Shown: positions 1 to 10,911 of the stretch, piece by piece | Position numbering within the stretch: the stretch's first letter is position 1 | How the letters are laid out: the number at the start of each line of letters is the position of its first letter | Source of the DNA: Siphonodentalium dalli | Taxonomy: Eukaryota > Mollusca > Scaphopoda > Gadilida > Siphonodentaliidae | NCBI GenBank assembly: GCA_032622095.1 | Contig: CP136066.1 | Location: 149,449,559 to 149,513,558, forward strand | Length of the DNA stretch: 64,000 nt | Reading direction: 5' to 3' | Position numbers and translations under genes: made by a program | The notes under the pieces: generated by a model | Seen by the model: the letters and a program-made list of their open reading frames with translations, nothing else | Told to the model about the DNA's origin: nothing | Databases searched by the model: none

Positions 1-274
1 GTATCTCACAAATTGCCTCCAAATGAATCTACAATGCCGCATAGAGTGTGAACCTTCTCAGTTTAACTTCAGCTTGAAATCTGTTGTCTGCCAGAATATG
101 TTACCTGAGGATATCAGTTCCGTCGTATATTTCACCACAGTCGCAAGGACGGACGGACGCATGCGATCCATAACGCACACAATCTTCGAGTGTATAGGTA
201 TAATTATGACCCACATATCGGTTTACATTATATGCTACCCCTGCCCATCGATCGTCCAATTCTCACATACCATA
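1..274. repeat. Left copy of segmental duplication, outer end
   Basis: This stretch begins with the same words as 43,352-43,625 (GTATCTCACAAATTGCCTCC, followed by CTTCTCAG and GACGGACGGAC) and aligns to it with scattered substitutions. It is the outermost visible part of the duplicated block that also contains the lectin exons. It lies downstream of the 3' end of the left lectin gene. No coding potential is recognised; the open frame here is not supported by the paralogous copy. Confidence 0.7.
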
Positions 275-1103
275 GAGGGGCAGGAGTCTTTTATTATGGA
301 TAATTATATAATTCTTGGGAAAGGGGCAAAAAAACTGGTAGCTTTAGGACAAAAATTGCCTTTAAAAAACTAAAAGTATTACTCACTATTTGTCATCATC
401 CATCACTCCATAAGAGGCTAATCTACGCGCAAAAACAAACCCCGTCCCGATCGGACTATAATTCCAGAGATATTCGTCATAAAATCCAGATTAATTCCAA
501 AAATGTTCATCGAAAGACTTAAGTTGTCACAGACTATGGCAATGATTGACATGCTCAAATTCGGCTTTTATTTGACATAAGCCGATCACGTCGCATGGTA
601 CACATTCTGCGAGTATTATCAAAATATTCAACAAAATACTAAACAAAAACATGTTTCAAAGTCAATTAAAAACCGAGTTTGAACATGTCAATCAATATCA
701 TTGTATGTGACCACTTAAGTCTTTCGATGAACATTTTTTGGAATTAATCTGGATTTGATGACGAATATCTTTGGAATTATCAGTCACTGTCAAAGCACAG
801 ACGTGATTCAACCAATGTTAGATCTTAGCAAACGAAATGGTATCATAGCGGATGGCGTTATTTTTTTATTAATTCCGTCTTTCTGGAATTCTGTTTGTGA
901 CAACTTAAGTCTTTCGATGAACATTTTTGGAATGGATCTAGATTTGATGACAAATATCTCTGGAACTATATTTCCGACCGAGACAGGGTTTCTACGCGTA
1001 GAGCAGCCTCTTGTGGGGCGATTGATGGCGAAATATAGTGAATAATGTTTTTTAAGACAATCTTTATCCTGAAGCTACCATTTTTAGAAGCTGTCACAGA
1101 CTA
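275..1103. mobile_element. MITE with long imperfect TIRs and TA target duplication
   Basis: The right paralogue reads straight through this point (ACCATATCTCG near 43,617), whereas the left copy has 829 bp inserted between two TA dinucleotides at 273-274 and 1,104-1,105. The ends are inverted: GGTAGCTTTAGGACAAA near 330 mirrors the complement of the sequence near 1,070, and GAGGCT plus TCTACGCG near 412 mirrors 990-1,010. An 80-bp segment with TTCATCGAAAGACTTAAG occurs three times (about 460-535 inverted; 710-785 and 895-975 direct). No transposase is visible. TA duplication suggests the Tc1/mariner superfamily, by inference. Confidence 0.7.
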
Positions 1104-1197
1104 TATCGTTATTTTGTGCATGTGAAACCGACTGGTCTATCCACCGAAAGACGAAATCAACTCAAACTATATCTACTATAGTATACTTCCAATTTAA

Positions 1198-1516
1198 GGG
1201 GCTTGTTACATGCACCGGGGCAACTCGGCTTGCGGTGACAACTCGGTCACGCTGTTACATGAGCAGGAGCAACAATATTCTATTGGCTGACGTCATGTAA
1301 AGTCACAACGAAATGTGTCACGTTTCATGTTTTCTTCTCGGCTAGCCGCGATAACTTATGTTACACGAACCGAGTTGTAACGGCTTGGCTGGTCGGGTTA
1401 TACCGACCTTCAGAGTTGGCGCGCCACATGTCACAACTCACCATCATTTCAGTGAGAGGACATATGAAAACGGGGTACACGACAAACCGAGTTGTCCCTG
1501 CTCTTGTAACAACCCC
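1198..1516. mobile_element. Short TIR element GGGGCTTGTTACATG, old insertion
   Basis: The block starts GGGGCTTGTTACATG and ends with the inverted partner CTTGTAACAACCCC. Subterminal copies of CAACTCGG/CCGAGTTGT lie at both ends and internally. The same element sits at the equivalent place in the right duplicate (43,710-44,190), so it inserted before the duplication. It is about 319 bp and non-coding. I could not identify a clear target duplication. Confidence 0.6.
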
Positions 1517-2019
1517 TTGCGAAGTGGCAATTTAAGCAAGCACATGTATAATAACAGATAACACTTTATCAACACTTTCTTTATGGATTATCCCAATGAA
1601 TTATGAAAGTAAACATTTGAATAGTCTTATTATTTTTGAGGGTATTCAGAAAATGTAAGCAGTTGACAGACAGAAAAAGAAATACAAGTGCAGACATTTT
1701 CTATCAATTGGTGTGAAATGTTCAGATTATAAGTTCAACAAACGTCCTGGTCATTTGTTGAACTTATTATCTGAACATTCCTAAGGGAACTACTCGTCAA
1801 TGAGTATTTAGTATAGAAAGAGTTAAATTGTATAACTGGGGTATAAGAGGCGACAGGCTGACGATTGTGTGCTATGCGTATGTGTGTTTGTTTACATGGA
1901 TGATTGAAAGAGTGAATGTAAGAAATGAACGAAATTAGAGAAATAGATAAACATCACATATTCAATTCTAGATCAGTTCGACATCACTATTGACACGGTG
2001 ATTAAATGCCGAGATGTTC
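1517..2019. other. Duplicated 3' flank of left lectin gene
   Basis: This region aligns with 44,660-45,490 of the right copy, including the pair GTTCAACAAACGTCCT...GTTTGTTGAAC near 1,733-1,765 that can form a hairpin. Since the lectin stop codon is at 2,020-2,022 on the minus strand, this is probably 3' UTR and downstream DNA. I see no AATAAA in it. A related module (GACGATTGTGTGCTATG) recurs near 45,270 and 43,180. Confidence 0.5.
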
Positions 2020-2258
2020 TCACATTTGACAAACATATCTGTGTCGATGTCCCTGCCTGGTGGTGTCGCAGGGATAATCGTTCATCGCAATCTGGGGGTC
2101 ACTTGCCCCGTGTACGATGGTCACGCATCGTTGATTCCCACCAGTGTTTTCTTCATACATATCATCTGCAGTCCACAGTGGCTCGCCATTCCTGTTCTTC
2201 CAAACACGGAAGTTCGATTCATCGGTTCCGTCAATATAATGTTGCATGTATCCGCTAC
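2020..2258 (-). CDS. C-type lectin domain, carboxy-half terminal exon (left gene)
   Basis: This is the last coding exon of a CTLD protein, a secreted family that often binds glycans. The acceptor TTTCAG ends at 2,259 and the frame enters in phase 1. The exon encodes 79 residues and stops with TGA at 2,022-2,020. Recognisable CTLD landmarks in order are YIDGTDE (the WIGLTD position), VWKNRNGEP, QRC (third conserved cysteine), NDYPC (the WND..C position, with Met in place of Trp) and YVCQM at the C-terminus. The canonical EPN/QPD calcium-sugar motif is not present, so classic calcium-dependent sugar binding is doubtful. The exon joins in frame to 6,352-6,516 across a 4.1-kb intron. It is paralogous to 45,491-45,723. 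Confidence 0.85.
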
Positions 2259-2360
2259 CTGAAATTGATAATGAGCAGAGCAGATCATTTGCACCAGCCA
2301 AGACATACATGTGCCGAATGCGATACATGTGTTATATACTCAATACATGTTATACCCAAC
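2259..2360. other. Intron start region
   Basis: This is the downstream end of intron 2 of the left lectin gene, running from the acceptor at 2,259 into a short stretch with several ATACATGT words. It is conserved in part with the right copy near 45,724-46,105. No separate feature is seen. Confidence 0.4.
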
Positions 2361-2520
2361 ACGTGTTATATATACCAATGTGTTTGTCCCTATCCATGTA
2401 TCGCGACGAAGCTCGTTGTCGTGGTCATATTGCGACGAGGCCGAGTCGCTATATGACCACGAAAACGAACATCGCCGCGATACATGGATCGGTACAAACA
2501 CATTGGTATATATAACACGT
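2361..2520. repeat. 160-bp intronic hairpin, conserved in both duplicates
   Basis: The sequence opens ACGTGTTATATATACC and closes with its exact complement GGTATATATAACACGT. Further pairing includes ACACATTGG/CCAATGTGT and ATCCATGTATCGCG/CGCGATACATGGAT. The loop is GC-richer (CGACGAGGCCGAGTCG). The equivalent hairpin in the right copy is at about 46,107-46,280 and keeps its pairing despite substitutions. It may be a foldback MITE that predates the duplication. Confidence 0.75.
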
Positions 2521-3331
2521 TTATCTACCATTTTTATGAAATAATCCACCATAATTACATTTTAAGAATTTTTGTTAAAATCTAAAATCGTTGGATTTGT
2601 GTCCGACGATTAGCTTTCTTGTGTAAATTCTCCCAACCTGCAAGCGTATCTGTCACACGATTAACTCCATTTGCTAAATTATCCCAACCTGCAACTGCTC
2701 GCGCATATGTCTAACGGAAATTGAATTGAATACACACCTGCAATTTTTTTTTTTTTTGCATCCAATTAAATGTTATCTTGGCCTCGCTCCAAACAAAACA
2801 TTAAAGAACATAATATTTACATAAATATACGATATTGTAATGTATGATTCACATGTATAGTAAGTATATAGTACGTCGAATGTGTATACATTTGACATGG
2901 GTAGAGCACATATCGTACTTCAGGGTGTGCTTATGGTACATATGTGTCTAAAATATTTTTGTATAAGTATGCGTACTTATCTTAAGTTAAGATAACTCAA
3001 AAATACCGGAGGCAGACCAACAGTCTCTATGGCGGTGTCCTGCGTATAGGAATGGGCGTGTCTCTGGGAATCACTTTGCTTGTGACCAAATATAATTATT
3101 CAGTTATATGCTGCTGTGACAAACAGGGCGACAGCACGACTAAGCTGTTACTTTTAATCCCATGCAGGCACAATATATGCAGTCATCAATTATTATTATA
3201 TTTTCATTTGCATGGTGTACATGTATTCCTGTTTATATTCTCACACCAGGGTGTACGTTTAGTCCCTCGAAAAAGTTAGGATGACTATCATAATCAGCGG
3301 GTCCGTCCGTGCATCCGTCCATCTATCCTTG
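2521..3331. other. Intronic AT-rich DNA, nothing recognised
   Basis: A partial tandem repeat of TTCTCCCAACCTGCAA / TTATCCCAACCTGCAA lies near 2,627-2,695, matching 46,390 in the right copy. A short segment near 3,178-3,240 (GCAGTCATCAATTATTATTA) matches 46,531-46,590. The remainder contains T-runs and no supported gene. Confidence 0.4.
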
Positions 3332-4620
3332 TCCGCATGATAACTTTAGCAATATTCATCAGAATTGCTTGATATATTGGGCTTGGTTCACGCTTGATAA
3401 GACGCAGGCCAAACTCGAATGTGGTCACGGTCCAATGGTTTTGGTAACTTGAGCAATATTTAACATAATGTCTTGATATTTTGTACGTGGTTCACACTTG
3501 AGAAGACACAGGCCAAGTGGTCACGAATGTGGTCACGGTCCGATGATTTTCTACGGAGTTATGCCCCTTTTTATAATTAGAAAGCGCTTTTCTCGCATTG
3601 TCCGCATGGTAACTTGAGCAATGTTGAACAGAATTTCATGATGTTCGGCACGTGGTTCTCATTTGAGAAGACGCATGCCATTTTCTATTTTATTCCATTT
3701 AGAAATAACACTGGCGTAGTCTCATTGATAAATTGAGCATTCTTCAAACGAATCTCTTGGTACTTGGTGTGTGGTTCACCTTCGAGAACATGTAGTTGAT
3801 CGTCATTTGAATTGTTTGTTCTTAGAAAAGCCAATGTCCCAAAAAGCCACTTCGCTTCGTGGGACGTGGGGTCTGTGACCTATTTTTCGACTTAGGAAAT
3901 CGCTGTTTTCGGGTTGTCACGTGGTAACTTGAACAAAATTCAACATAATGTCTTGATATTTGGTACGTGATTAATACCAGAGAAGATGCAGACCAAGTTC
4001 AATTTGGTCCGATGAATTTTTAGGCCGTTATGTCCCTTTTCGACTTCGCTGTTCTCGTGTTGTGCGTATCGTAACTTGGGCAATATTCAAGAGAATTTAT
4101 TGATATTTGGTTAGTGGTTCACATTTGAGAAGATCCAGGACGAGTTTGAATTTGGTCACGGTCCGATGATTTTTTACGGAGTTATGCCAATTTTTCGACT
4201 TGGAAATCGCTGTTTTCGAGTTTTCCTCACAGTGACTATATTCTACGGAATTTCTTGATATTTGGCACGTGGTTCTCATTTGTAAAGACACATGCCAAGT
4301 TATATTTTATTCCATTTATTAACAATATTTGTGTTGTCTCAATGATAAATAGAGCATTCTTCAAAAGAATATCTTGATACTTGGTCTCATCTTTGAGAAC
4401 ATGCAAGTCTTCGTCTAGTTGAGTCAAATTTTACCAGACTTTGAATCCTTATTTCTTAAAAAAGCCAACGTCTAAAGAAGCAATTTCGATTTTGGAAGAC
4501 GTGGCGTCTGCGACCTTTTATTCGACATAGAACGCTGTTTTCAGGACTTGAGCAATATTTAACATACTTTCTTGATATTCGGCACGTGGTTCTCATTTTA
4601 GAAGACGCAGGTCGAGTTCA
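3332..4620. repeat. Degenerate tandem array, about nine units of 105-210 bp
   Basis: Successive units share GGTAACTTGAGCAATATT, then a TCTTGATATTTGG word, then GTGGTTC.CATTTGAGAAGA, and often GGTCACGGTCCGATGATTTT with GGAGTTATGCCC. Unit starts fall near 3,332, 3,438, 3,600, 3,718, 3,917, 4,062, 4,225, 4,334 and 4,543, so spacing varies between about 105 and 210 bp. It lies in intron 2 of the left lectin gene and is absent from the equivalent intron of the right copy. No open frame is maintained, and I treat it as non-coding satellite-like DNA. Confidence 0.7.
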
Positions 4621-6351
4621 GTTATTTAATCTAAACTTTTTCATCGACACGGCTTACAAGATTCACGCTCATTATATAATGTGGTTTCACTGCGCCCCGC
4701 GCCATTCAACGGGACAACGGGTATACGCTCATTATGGACTTTTGGTTCCCATTTACGTTCATATATAGCGTAATTCAGATTCAAATAACGTTATATGGGC
4801 GTATTTGCGTTTCCGAAATACGTTCAATATGAACCTATTTGCACGAGGATATGTTGCAGTATAAATATCATGCTGGCCAAAATAATGACCAGACTGAAGA
4901 GAGGATACATTGTCAATCAGAACACACCTGGAAATGTATAGCTATATATTCTGCTATATATTCAAAATAATTGAGCCATATATTAAATTGTTTATTTAGA
5001 TTCTGGTAATAACTTAACACTGAACACTTGTTGCAATCATATAATTTGCATTGGATGAAGTCCAATTATTTTAAACAACGGGATAGTCCGCATTTCGTAC
5101 ATATTTTGAGGTTGTTGCCAGTACGGAAATTTGATTTATTATTAGCATCTTTAAGCTTCAAACAAATACAGAACTCATACATGCCATGACAAGGAATTAA
5201 AACAATTCATTATACGCTTATATATATCACGTAAATATTTCTATACCTCCAAATGTGTTCACTTTTCCACCTTGTTGGTCATATACTGCTCTAAATTTAG
5301 GCAGCTGGACAAACAATTCTGAAATTTCAGGCCCTGGGTATGACATTGATAACTTAAAATTGGAAGAAAACAGAACACAGATACATATAGAACACCTTCA
5401 AATTGAAGGTTACAAACAAGCGATTATACTCCCATCACGTGGTTTTGGGTTTATTGAACTTTACCTCTTGCAGTTTCTATCATGAAACCACTTGCACTAC
5501 TAAAATACATACTAATTTTTAAAAATACAAATTAGTTCCACAGACACATGTGTTTTCTGTTATCTCTAATTTTCTATCTGCCATTGTCATGGAAACCATG
5601 ATTTACGACTTACCATTGTCAGGTTATCCGGTAACCCCCACCAAAAAGGAATTTGCTTGGTTCAAAGAACATATCTTCAATGTTTCATGCTTTAGTCAGG
5701 CCAGTCACGATTTTGTGTTAATCTACTGTACTACTAGTATCACGCGTGTTTGGACATTTGTTTTTGTTTTTGAGGGGTGGAGACAAAATCAGCATTTTGA
5801 GAGTTTTAATTCAACATGTTTGAGCTTTTTGTTAGGTGGAAATATTACGTCCCGAACTCAATCAGTGATGCATTTCAATTGATAATATCCTTTATTGGAG
5901 TATATATATATATGTCCATAGGTAATTTCCAATAAATGGAAAACCCGGTTCATATTATTTTTGTGACCTCTAAAAAATTCTAAGATGACCGCCACGGGGC
6001 GTCGTAAAAAGGAAAACATGGATTTCTTAACTCTGTAGGCTCTACCGCTTCCTAAACATGGTTTCCAAAATCCCCACGAAAAAAAATGTGAGGACACAAT
6101 GAACCAAACTAACGTCAGCATTTGAAACGGATCTCCGAATCGTTGCGTGACGTCATTTAGATGGGAAGATGATTTCATACTCACAGGCGATGTGCCACAA
6201 TTTCCGATTCACTGCGGATGGGGTGGAAATGAAGTTTCGGTCTTCGAATGTGGGTTCAGATGGATATTCTAAGTTGGATACCACCGGGCGGAGACCATCT
6301 ACCCATGTCGGTGGATATATTGCACTATGGTGGTCCGCCGTCAGTACTCAC
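4621..6351. other. Intron 2 remainder, dispersed repeat fragment
   Basis: Between 4,905 and 5,060 the sequence resembles 37,800-37,930 (TCAGAACACACCTG then TGTATAGCTA/TGTGTAGCTA and CACTTGTTG/CACTTGTAG), marking a dispersed repeat. The open frames at 5,255-5,485 and 5,550-5,882 have no recognisable domain or splice context and are not called. The segment just below 6,352 is the start of intron 2 with donor GTGAGT. Confidence 0.4.
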
Positions 6352-6516
6352 CTGTATATTCCATAACACTGATCAACCAATCAAGCATCCCTTTGTTTTT
6401 GACCTCGAACAGGTGTCCTCTTTCACATTCACACATGATCTTGCTCTGTCGCCATGTTTGCGTATCATTTATCCCAATTCTGTACCACACATCAAATCGG
6501 CTACTGTAAGTGTAGT
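6352..6516 (-). CDS. C-type lectin domain, amino-half internal exon (left gene)
   Basis: This 165-bp exon has acceptor CTTTCCAG (ending at 6,517) and donor GTGAGT (starting at 6,351). It is phase 1 at both sides, so it is a symmetric, shuffle-type exon. It encodes about 55 residues containing WYRIGINDTQTWRQSK, then CECERGHLFEVKN and MLDWLIS. This matches the first helix and the C..(G)HL.E(I/V).N signature of CTLDs; the usual amino-terminal CYR cysteine is Trp here. It joins in frame to 2,020-2,258 to give a full CTLD. The paralogue at 51,259-51,423 keeps length, splice sites and nearly all residues. Confidence 0.87.
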
Positions 6517-7141
6517 CTGGAAAGATATTCAATGTAGTACTGATACATGTAGGCTATGTGCAATTACAGCTGGGCATATCAATGGTCAATTATTGTAGTC
6601 TGAGACTGACGCCAGATTTCACGACTTTTGTTTGGTAACAATGTTCGTGGGTAGTTTCGTAACCAGGGGGGCGATGGCTGACCAGACAACATATTTGTTG
6701 CTACCGTGAAGTGTCTGTCTTTGTCTGTGAAGCACATGTTTCCAGTTTTTGGAGATTTGGACTTTGCAGCAACCACAGACACGCGTGATGAAGTTACACG
6801 TGCTTTAAAAATTTAGAAAAAAGTTACCCACGTCAGAAAAAGTATATGTATATCGGCTATGCACATAATTATGATTCTTTGATACAGGTAAATCCAGACT
6901 GCCTACATAATATCCACCCGAGAAATAAAGTTGAGCGTCATACGCTTGATTATGCTGTACATATAAACGACACATTTAGATTCCCTTTATCACGGAGATG
7001 ACTATAGATAAGTTTGGCGAAGTCGGGAACACTTTCCTTTAGAAATTATGGTGACCCGATCTCTTTCTGACTTGGAGAGTACCATTTGTCTAAATTTAAA
7101 CCATCCCATTTATTTGTCGTATCACAGAGACGCCTCTCTAT
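6517..7141. other. Intron 1 (proximal), duplicated DNA
   Basis: It aligns with 51,424-52,640 and then 53,730-54,675 in the right copy (GCTGACCAGACAACATATTT, and GAAATAAAGTTGAG). The final part carries a unit of the dispersed GGAGATGA..ATA.AAGTTTGG repeat. No exon is recognised. Confidence 0.45.
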
Positions 7142-8899
7142 GTCCGGATACATCATCTCCGGTTTAAACATCTTAGTGTAAACTTGGTTTAAACATGCAC
7201 TGGCGGTCAAACCAAACCGGTCTAAGGGGCATTTTTGTCCTTCAGTTGCCAGCTAATTGTCAACTCGAGTTGGTGATATTGGCATGCAGTCAAACTACCC
7301 TCTACCAATCGGACCAAAAGACATGCCGATATAGTGGTGATTGACACGCCATGAATTATCGCGATCGCGTGCACGCTCATTGGGTGTATTCATTGAAAAA
7401 CAAGTATCGCTCATGGACCATTAATCCGATCTCATTCTTGGTTTAAATCAAGCTGACAAAGTGCATATCTTTCAACACGACTTTCACGCGCTGTTCATCA
7501 CTTTGATTGTGATAGATGTTCTGCAAGATGCTAGACAAAATTTGGTGTATTTACATGTAAATATTAAAAGGTATAGGAATTGTCTATATGTATGTCCGTT
7601 TGTCTGTTCGCACTTTTCTCCCATACCCCTGATTTAAAAAAAATGAAAAAATTGTGTTGTTAAATTGAGTATGGAATTGAATCTAACAAGAAACAAAATT
7701 TTAAATTTAAATTAATTTTTTTTGGTTTTAAATTTAGTTAAATTTTTCTTAAATTAAAATGTTCAAAATATAAAAATGTTTGCAAATGTGTCGCAGACCC
7801 CTCTGACGATGAATAAGGTCACCATAATTGAGTCAATCCTGGACCAAGAGGTCAGTCAAGTAAAGGTAATTTGCTTATGAGTGCTCACCAGAAGTGGCAT
7901 TTGAACTGTTGGAAGTGGGCAACCATGCAGAGGTACAGCTCTTAATAAAGAAATTACATGCTTTGCTTGTTTTCAATGTCATCAATTTCCCGTCATGCAG
8001 AAAATCTAAAATTTCCCAGGTTTTGAACTGGTGGAATGTTATGATAATTTATGGGCGTAGCCAGAGTAGAGCTTTGTGGTATTATCTACTTTAAAATAAG
8101 TTATCAAATTTGACTAATATATCAATATAATTTTAGGATTGCAAACTATGTGTATATCATATCTGGCCATGCAGTAGCATTGTTTCGGTGTCAAAATTAA
8201 AACGTTGAACCCTTCAAATGAATTCGTAGAAAACACAAGTATTTGTGATTGTCACAAGCCAAAAAAAAAGCCACAAGATAGTTGTACAAATCATATTGAA
8301 GGAACATGTCCATATTTGAGCAAAGTTCACGTGCGAATGAATCAACTGTGACACGATAACACCAGTCGACAGTCGCCACTTAGACACGCCTAACTCGAGA
8401 TTATTTACAGCTACACCATTTGTTCTGAGTGTTTGACAATTCTAAACCGCGATCGAGAAAAGACGGATTCGTCATCTCAGGTTTAGCCTCGTCAAAATTG
8501 ATAGAGATGGACCGTCGAATTATATGGTTCTGTTTGCCGGTTTAAGCATATAAAACGCAAACAAGTATCGAAATTGACAAAAACTTATCCCACACACTTT
8601 ACAACAAGTGAGTGCTTCTCGCTTATAAATTTCCAATCAAAATATGCTCGCTGACCCAATTATTAATTTTCGCAATCAATAAAACGCGACGGTCCGCATT
8701 AGGAAAGTACTATTAATTACGTCGACGATAGAGACACCACTGCTAAATCGATGGCCTGTTGCTGGACCAGGATTAAACCAGAAATGACGAATGCGTCAAT
8801 TAGACATCGGGTTTAAATGACGGATTTAGCTGTCAAACGGCGGTTTAAACTTAGATGTTTACGTAGAGCAGGTTTAAACATGAGATGACGAATCCGGCC
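7142..8899 (-). mobile_element. 1.76-kb TIR DNA transposon, copy A (TSD TAT)
   Basis: The ends are inverted: GTCCGGATACATCATCTC at 7,142 against GAGATGACGAATCCGGCC ending at 8,899. The flanking triplets are TAT on both sides (7,139-7,141 and 8,900-8,902), a 3-bp target duplication. The paralogous locus at 54,661-54,685 lacks the insertion (GACGCCTGTGTAAGTTTG) and serves as an empty site. Subterminal GGTTTAAAC words repeat at both ends. It is in the opposite orientation to copies B and C. No transposase frame is visible, so it is non-autonomous. A 3-bp duplication with GG-starting TIRs would fit PIF/Harbinger, but the superfamily is uncertain. Confidence 0.8.
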
Positions 8900-9310
8900 T
8901 ATAAGTTTGTACAGGAAAATTGGCGATTTTTGTTTTTCAATTTTAGTTCTCCACGTTCCGGATCCCAATTCATGCTCGACCCGAATGCTGCCAACTCGGA
9001 AAAATTAAACACCATTAACGTTCACATATCACGGGGAAACATATGCCTGTCTGGTTGAAAACGGTAACAACATTATTTTTTTCTAGTTGCTCATAGCGGT
9101 ATTTTGCCAAAGGTGCCACTTCGGAAGCTTTGAATCATATTCATATCATACAGTTCATGTACAATAGAGATGACTATTTGCAACTTTGGTGACAGAAAGC
9201 TTCATTCCCCATCCCCGGCATCGATAGCGTCACTTGGTACACATGCTTTACCACACCGTTAGATCATATATACCATATTGCCATGGAGAAAACTCTATAT
9301 ACGTATGGCG
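8900..9310. repeat. Degenerate interspersed satellite units
   Basis: This stretch contains units of the dispersed repeat seen better at 60,950-62,200: a CTGACCC-type word, then TTAAAC.ACACC.TTA, then TATCACGG..A, then GGTGGAAAT-type words. Here it continues the same duplicated block as 54,680-54,730 (TAAGTTTGTACAGGAA). Non-coding. Confidence 0.4.
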
Positions 9311-9759
9311 GAAATCACCGGCCAAACAAATTCCATAGATAATTGCGAATGTCTGTCTGTCTATGATCTAGATGACTTCCTGAAGGACCACGGTGTCCAG
9401 CTGCAGGGGCAACTTTTACGAGGAAGATAATGGTGCGGGTTGAAATTATCTAAAGTGATTCTGTTGGTGGCAGAGACAGAACAGGGGAGGATAGCAAATA
9501 TGATGAAATAGTTATGTCGCCGATTTCCGACAAACTTAAACATAATCCCAAATTATCCTCGCAGAAATACGCACATAATCGACCTATAATGTGAAGTCGG
9601 TACATAATGTGATTATTTGATTCTGAAATAAGCAGATCAACATATCCTCGCACAGATACGCACACAATCGACCTATAATGTGAAATAGGTGCACATTGTG
9701 ATTATTTGATTCTGAATTACGCAGAAAATGGAGTCATATTCGTTATTTCGTATTATGCC
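9311..9759. repeat. Tandem ACATAATGTGATTATTTG module
   Basis: Two direct copies of a unit of about 120 bp lie at roughly 9,555-9,720: both contain ATCGACCTATAATGTGAA, then ATTGTGATTATTTGATTCTG, then a GCAGA word. The segment 9,400-9,450 (AAGATAATGGTGCGG) recurs at 11,635-11,655. No gene is seen. Confidence 0.5.
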
Positions 9760-10110
9760 ATGGGTCACAATGAAAACACATGTTAAAGAGCGTACTCCTG
9801 AAAAGTAGTGAGTTGGCTTATTTGTGTCATTGTGCGCACATAATCTGCTAAGAATCGCCCCATTGTTAGTCAGGTCGATAATGTGACTGATAATGTGATA
9901 ATGTGACTGATTTTCAACACATTATCGACTCAAAAGGAGGCGAATCTAAGCAGATTAACTACCTAAAATAAGTATATTTTAAGCATATAATGTGCTGGTT
10001 TTCGGCAGAAAACATGGTCTGCTTAGATCGCCTCAATATGAGTCGATAATGTGACTTTAGCGATGTTGCAAAGTATACCTTTAATGTCTTAGCGTAAAGA
10101 ATTTCTACTT
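9760..10110. repeat. Dispersed repeat with CTGCTTA/TAAGCAG motifs
   Basis: It contains GTGAGTTGGC, GACA-type words, CACATAATCTGCTAAGAATC, GAGGCGAATCTAAGCAGATT and CTGCTTAGATCGCCTC, which form internal inverted pairs. An inverted copy lies at 16,795-17,010, and a shorter relative is at 10,985-11,090. It is probably a MITE family with several members; the exact ends are not defined. Confidence 0.5.
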
Positions 10111-10865
10111 TCGGTTTCGCAACATCGCTTTGTAAACATGTTCATTTTCGTTAACATTTTCCCATTTATTCTGATTTATTCAGCGAATTCTAGTTGTAAA
10201 CATGCACTTTTATCCCATTATTTTAATTTCATTATGTCACATGTATTGTTGTATTAAAACAGTAAGTCGTAATTATTAATAACGGTTGCATAGTTTAACG
10301 TTTTAAGTTAGTAATTTATACGTATTTCGGGTTTAGCGGTGACGTCACCAGTTGTGCAAATGCGCCCAACTGTCACACGACACCGTGACAACCGCTGCTC
10401 GTGGTCAACTGCATGACCACTTCCGTATGGTCAGATTTCTGACCATAGTCAGATTTCTGACCATATTTCTGACCATGTGGTCATTTTCCGACCACATTAA
10501 GTGGTTGGATTTAAGACCATATGGTCGCCTAGTATAACAATAAGTGACCAGTTCCGGTTGTCGGCTTTGTAACGTAAATCTCAAGAGAGCAAGTCAGATT
10601 TAGCACCCGTCTTGAGGGTTTGCACACCATTTGGGATTCAAAGCCCGGTATTTCCAATGTGAGTCCAACCATTTTAGTAAACAAAAGAACATATTTGATG
10701 TGCCTTGTATTGAAGTTTGACTCTACGTTTGTGGCGTAATTTAGAATACCCGTTTCGTTGTGTTTGCACACATTTTAATGCTTAGATTATATTTCTCTTC
10801 TATTGAGTTGTAATCTTAGAGAGCTATCAGTGCTATTGACACTATTCAAGAATACAGTCAAGACA

Positions 10866-10867
<2 letters not shown>
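10111..10867. other. AT-rich intronic DNA with palindromic GGTC/GACC cluster
   Basis: Around 10,428-10,525 the words GGTCAGATTTCTGACC, GTCAGATTTCTGACCA and TGGTCATTTTCCGACCA follow each other, giving a short cluster of nested palindromes. Nothing else is recognised in this stretch, and the open frames have no domain signal. Confidence 0.4.

Positions 10868-10909
<42 letters not shown>
10868..10909. repeat. (TA)n microsatellite
   Basis: An uninterrupted alternating TA tract of about 42 bp. Confidence 0.95.

Positions 10910-10911
<2 letters not shown>

Noticed and set aside
2014-2456. Plus-strand frames over the CTLD terminal exon and hairpin
   Set aside because: Antisense shadows of the minus-strand lectin exon and of the hairpin repeat.
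6152-6349. Minus-strand open stretch after the left CTLD exon containing PPTWVDGLRPVVSNLEY and LWHIACEYE
   Set aside because: It looks protein-like but is only open up to a stop right beside the donor, has no acceptor at a workable distance, and the right copy is not similar beyond 51,200.
6169-6598. Plus-strand frames opposite the CTLD exon, similar at 51,156-51,562
   Set aside because: They are antisense shadows of the conserved minus-strand exon; splice sites and domain residues are on the minus strand.
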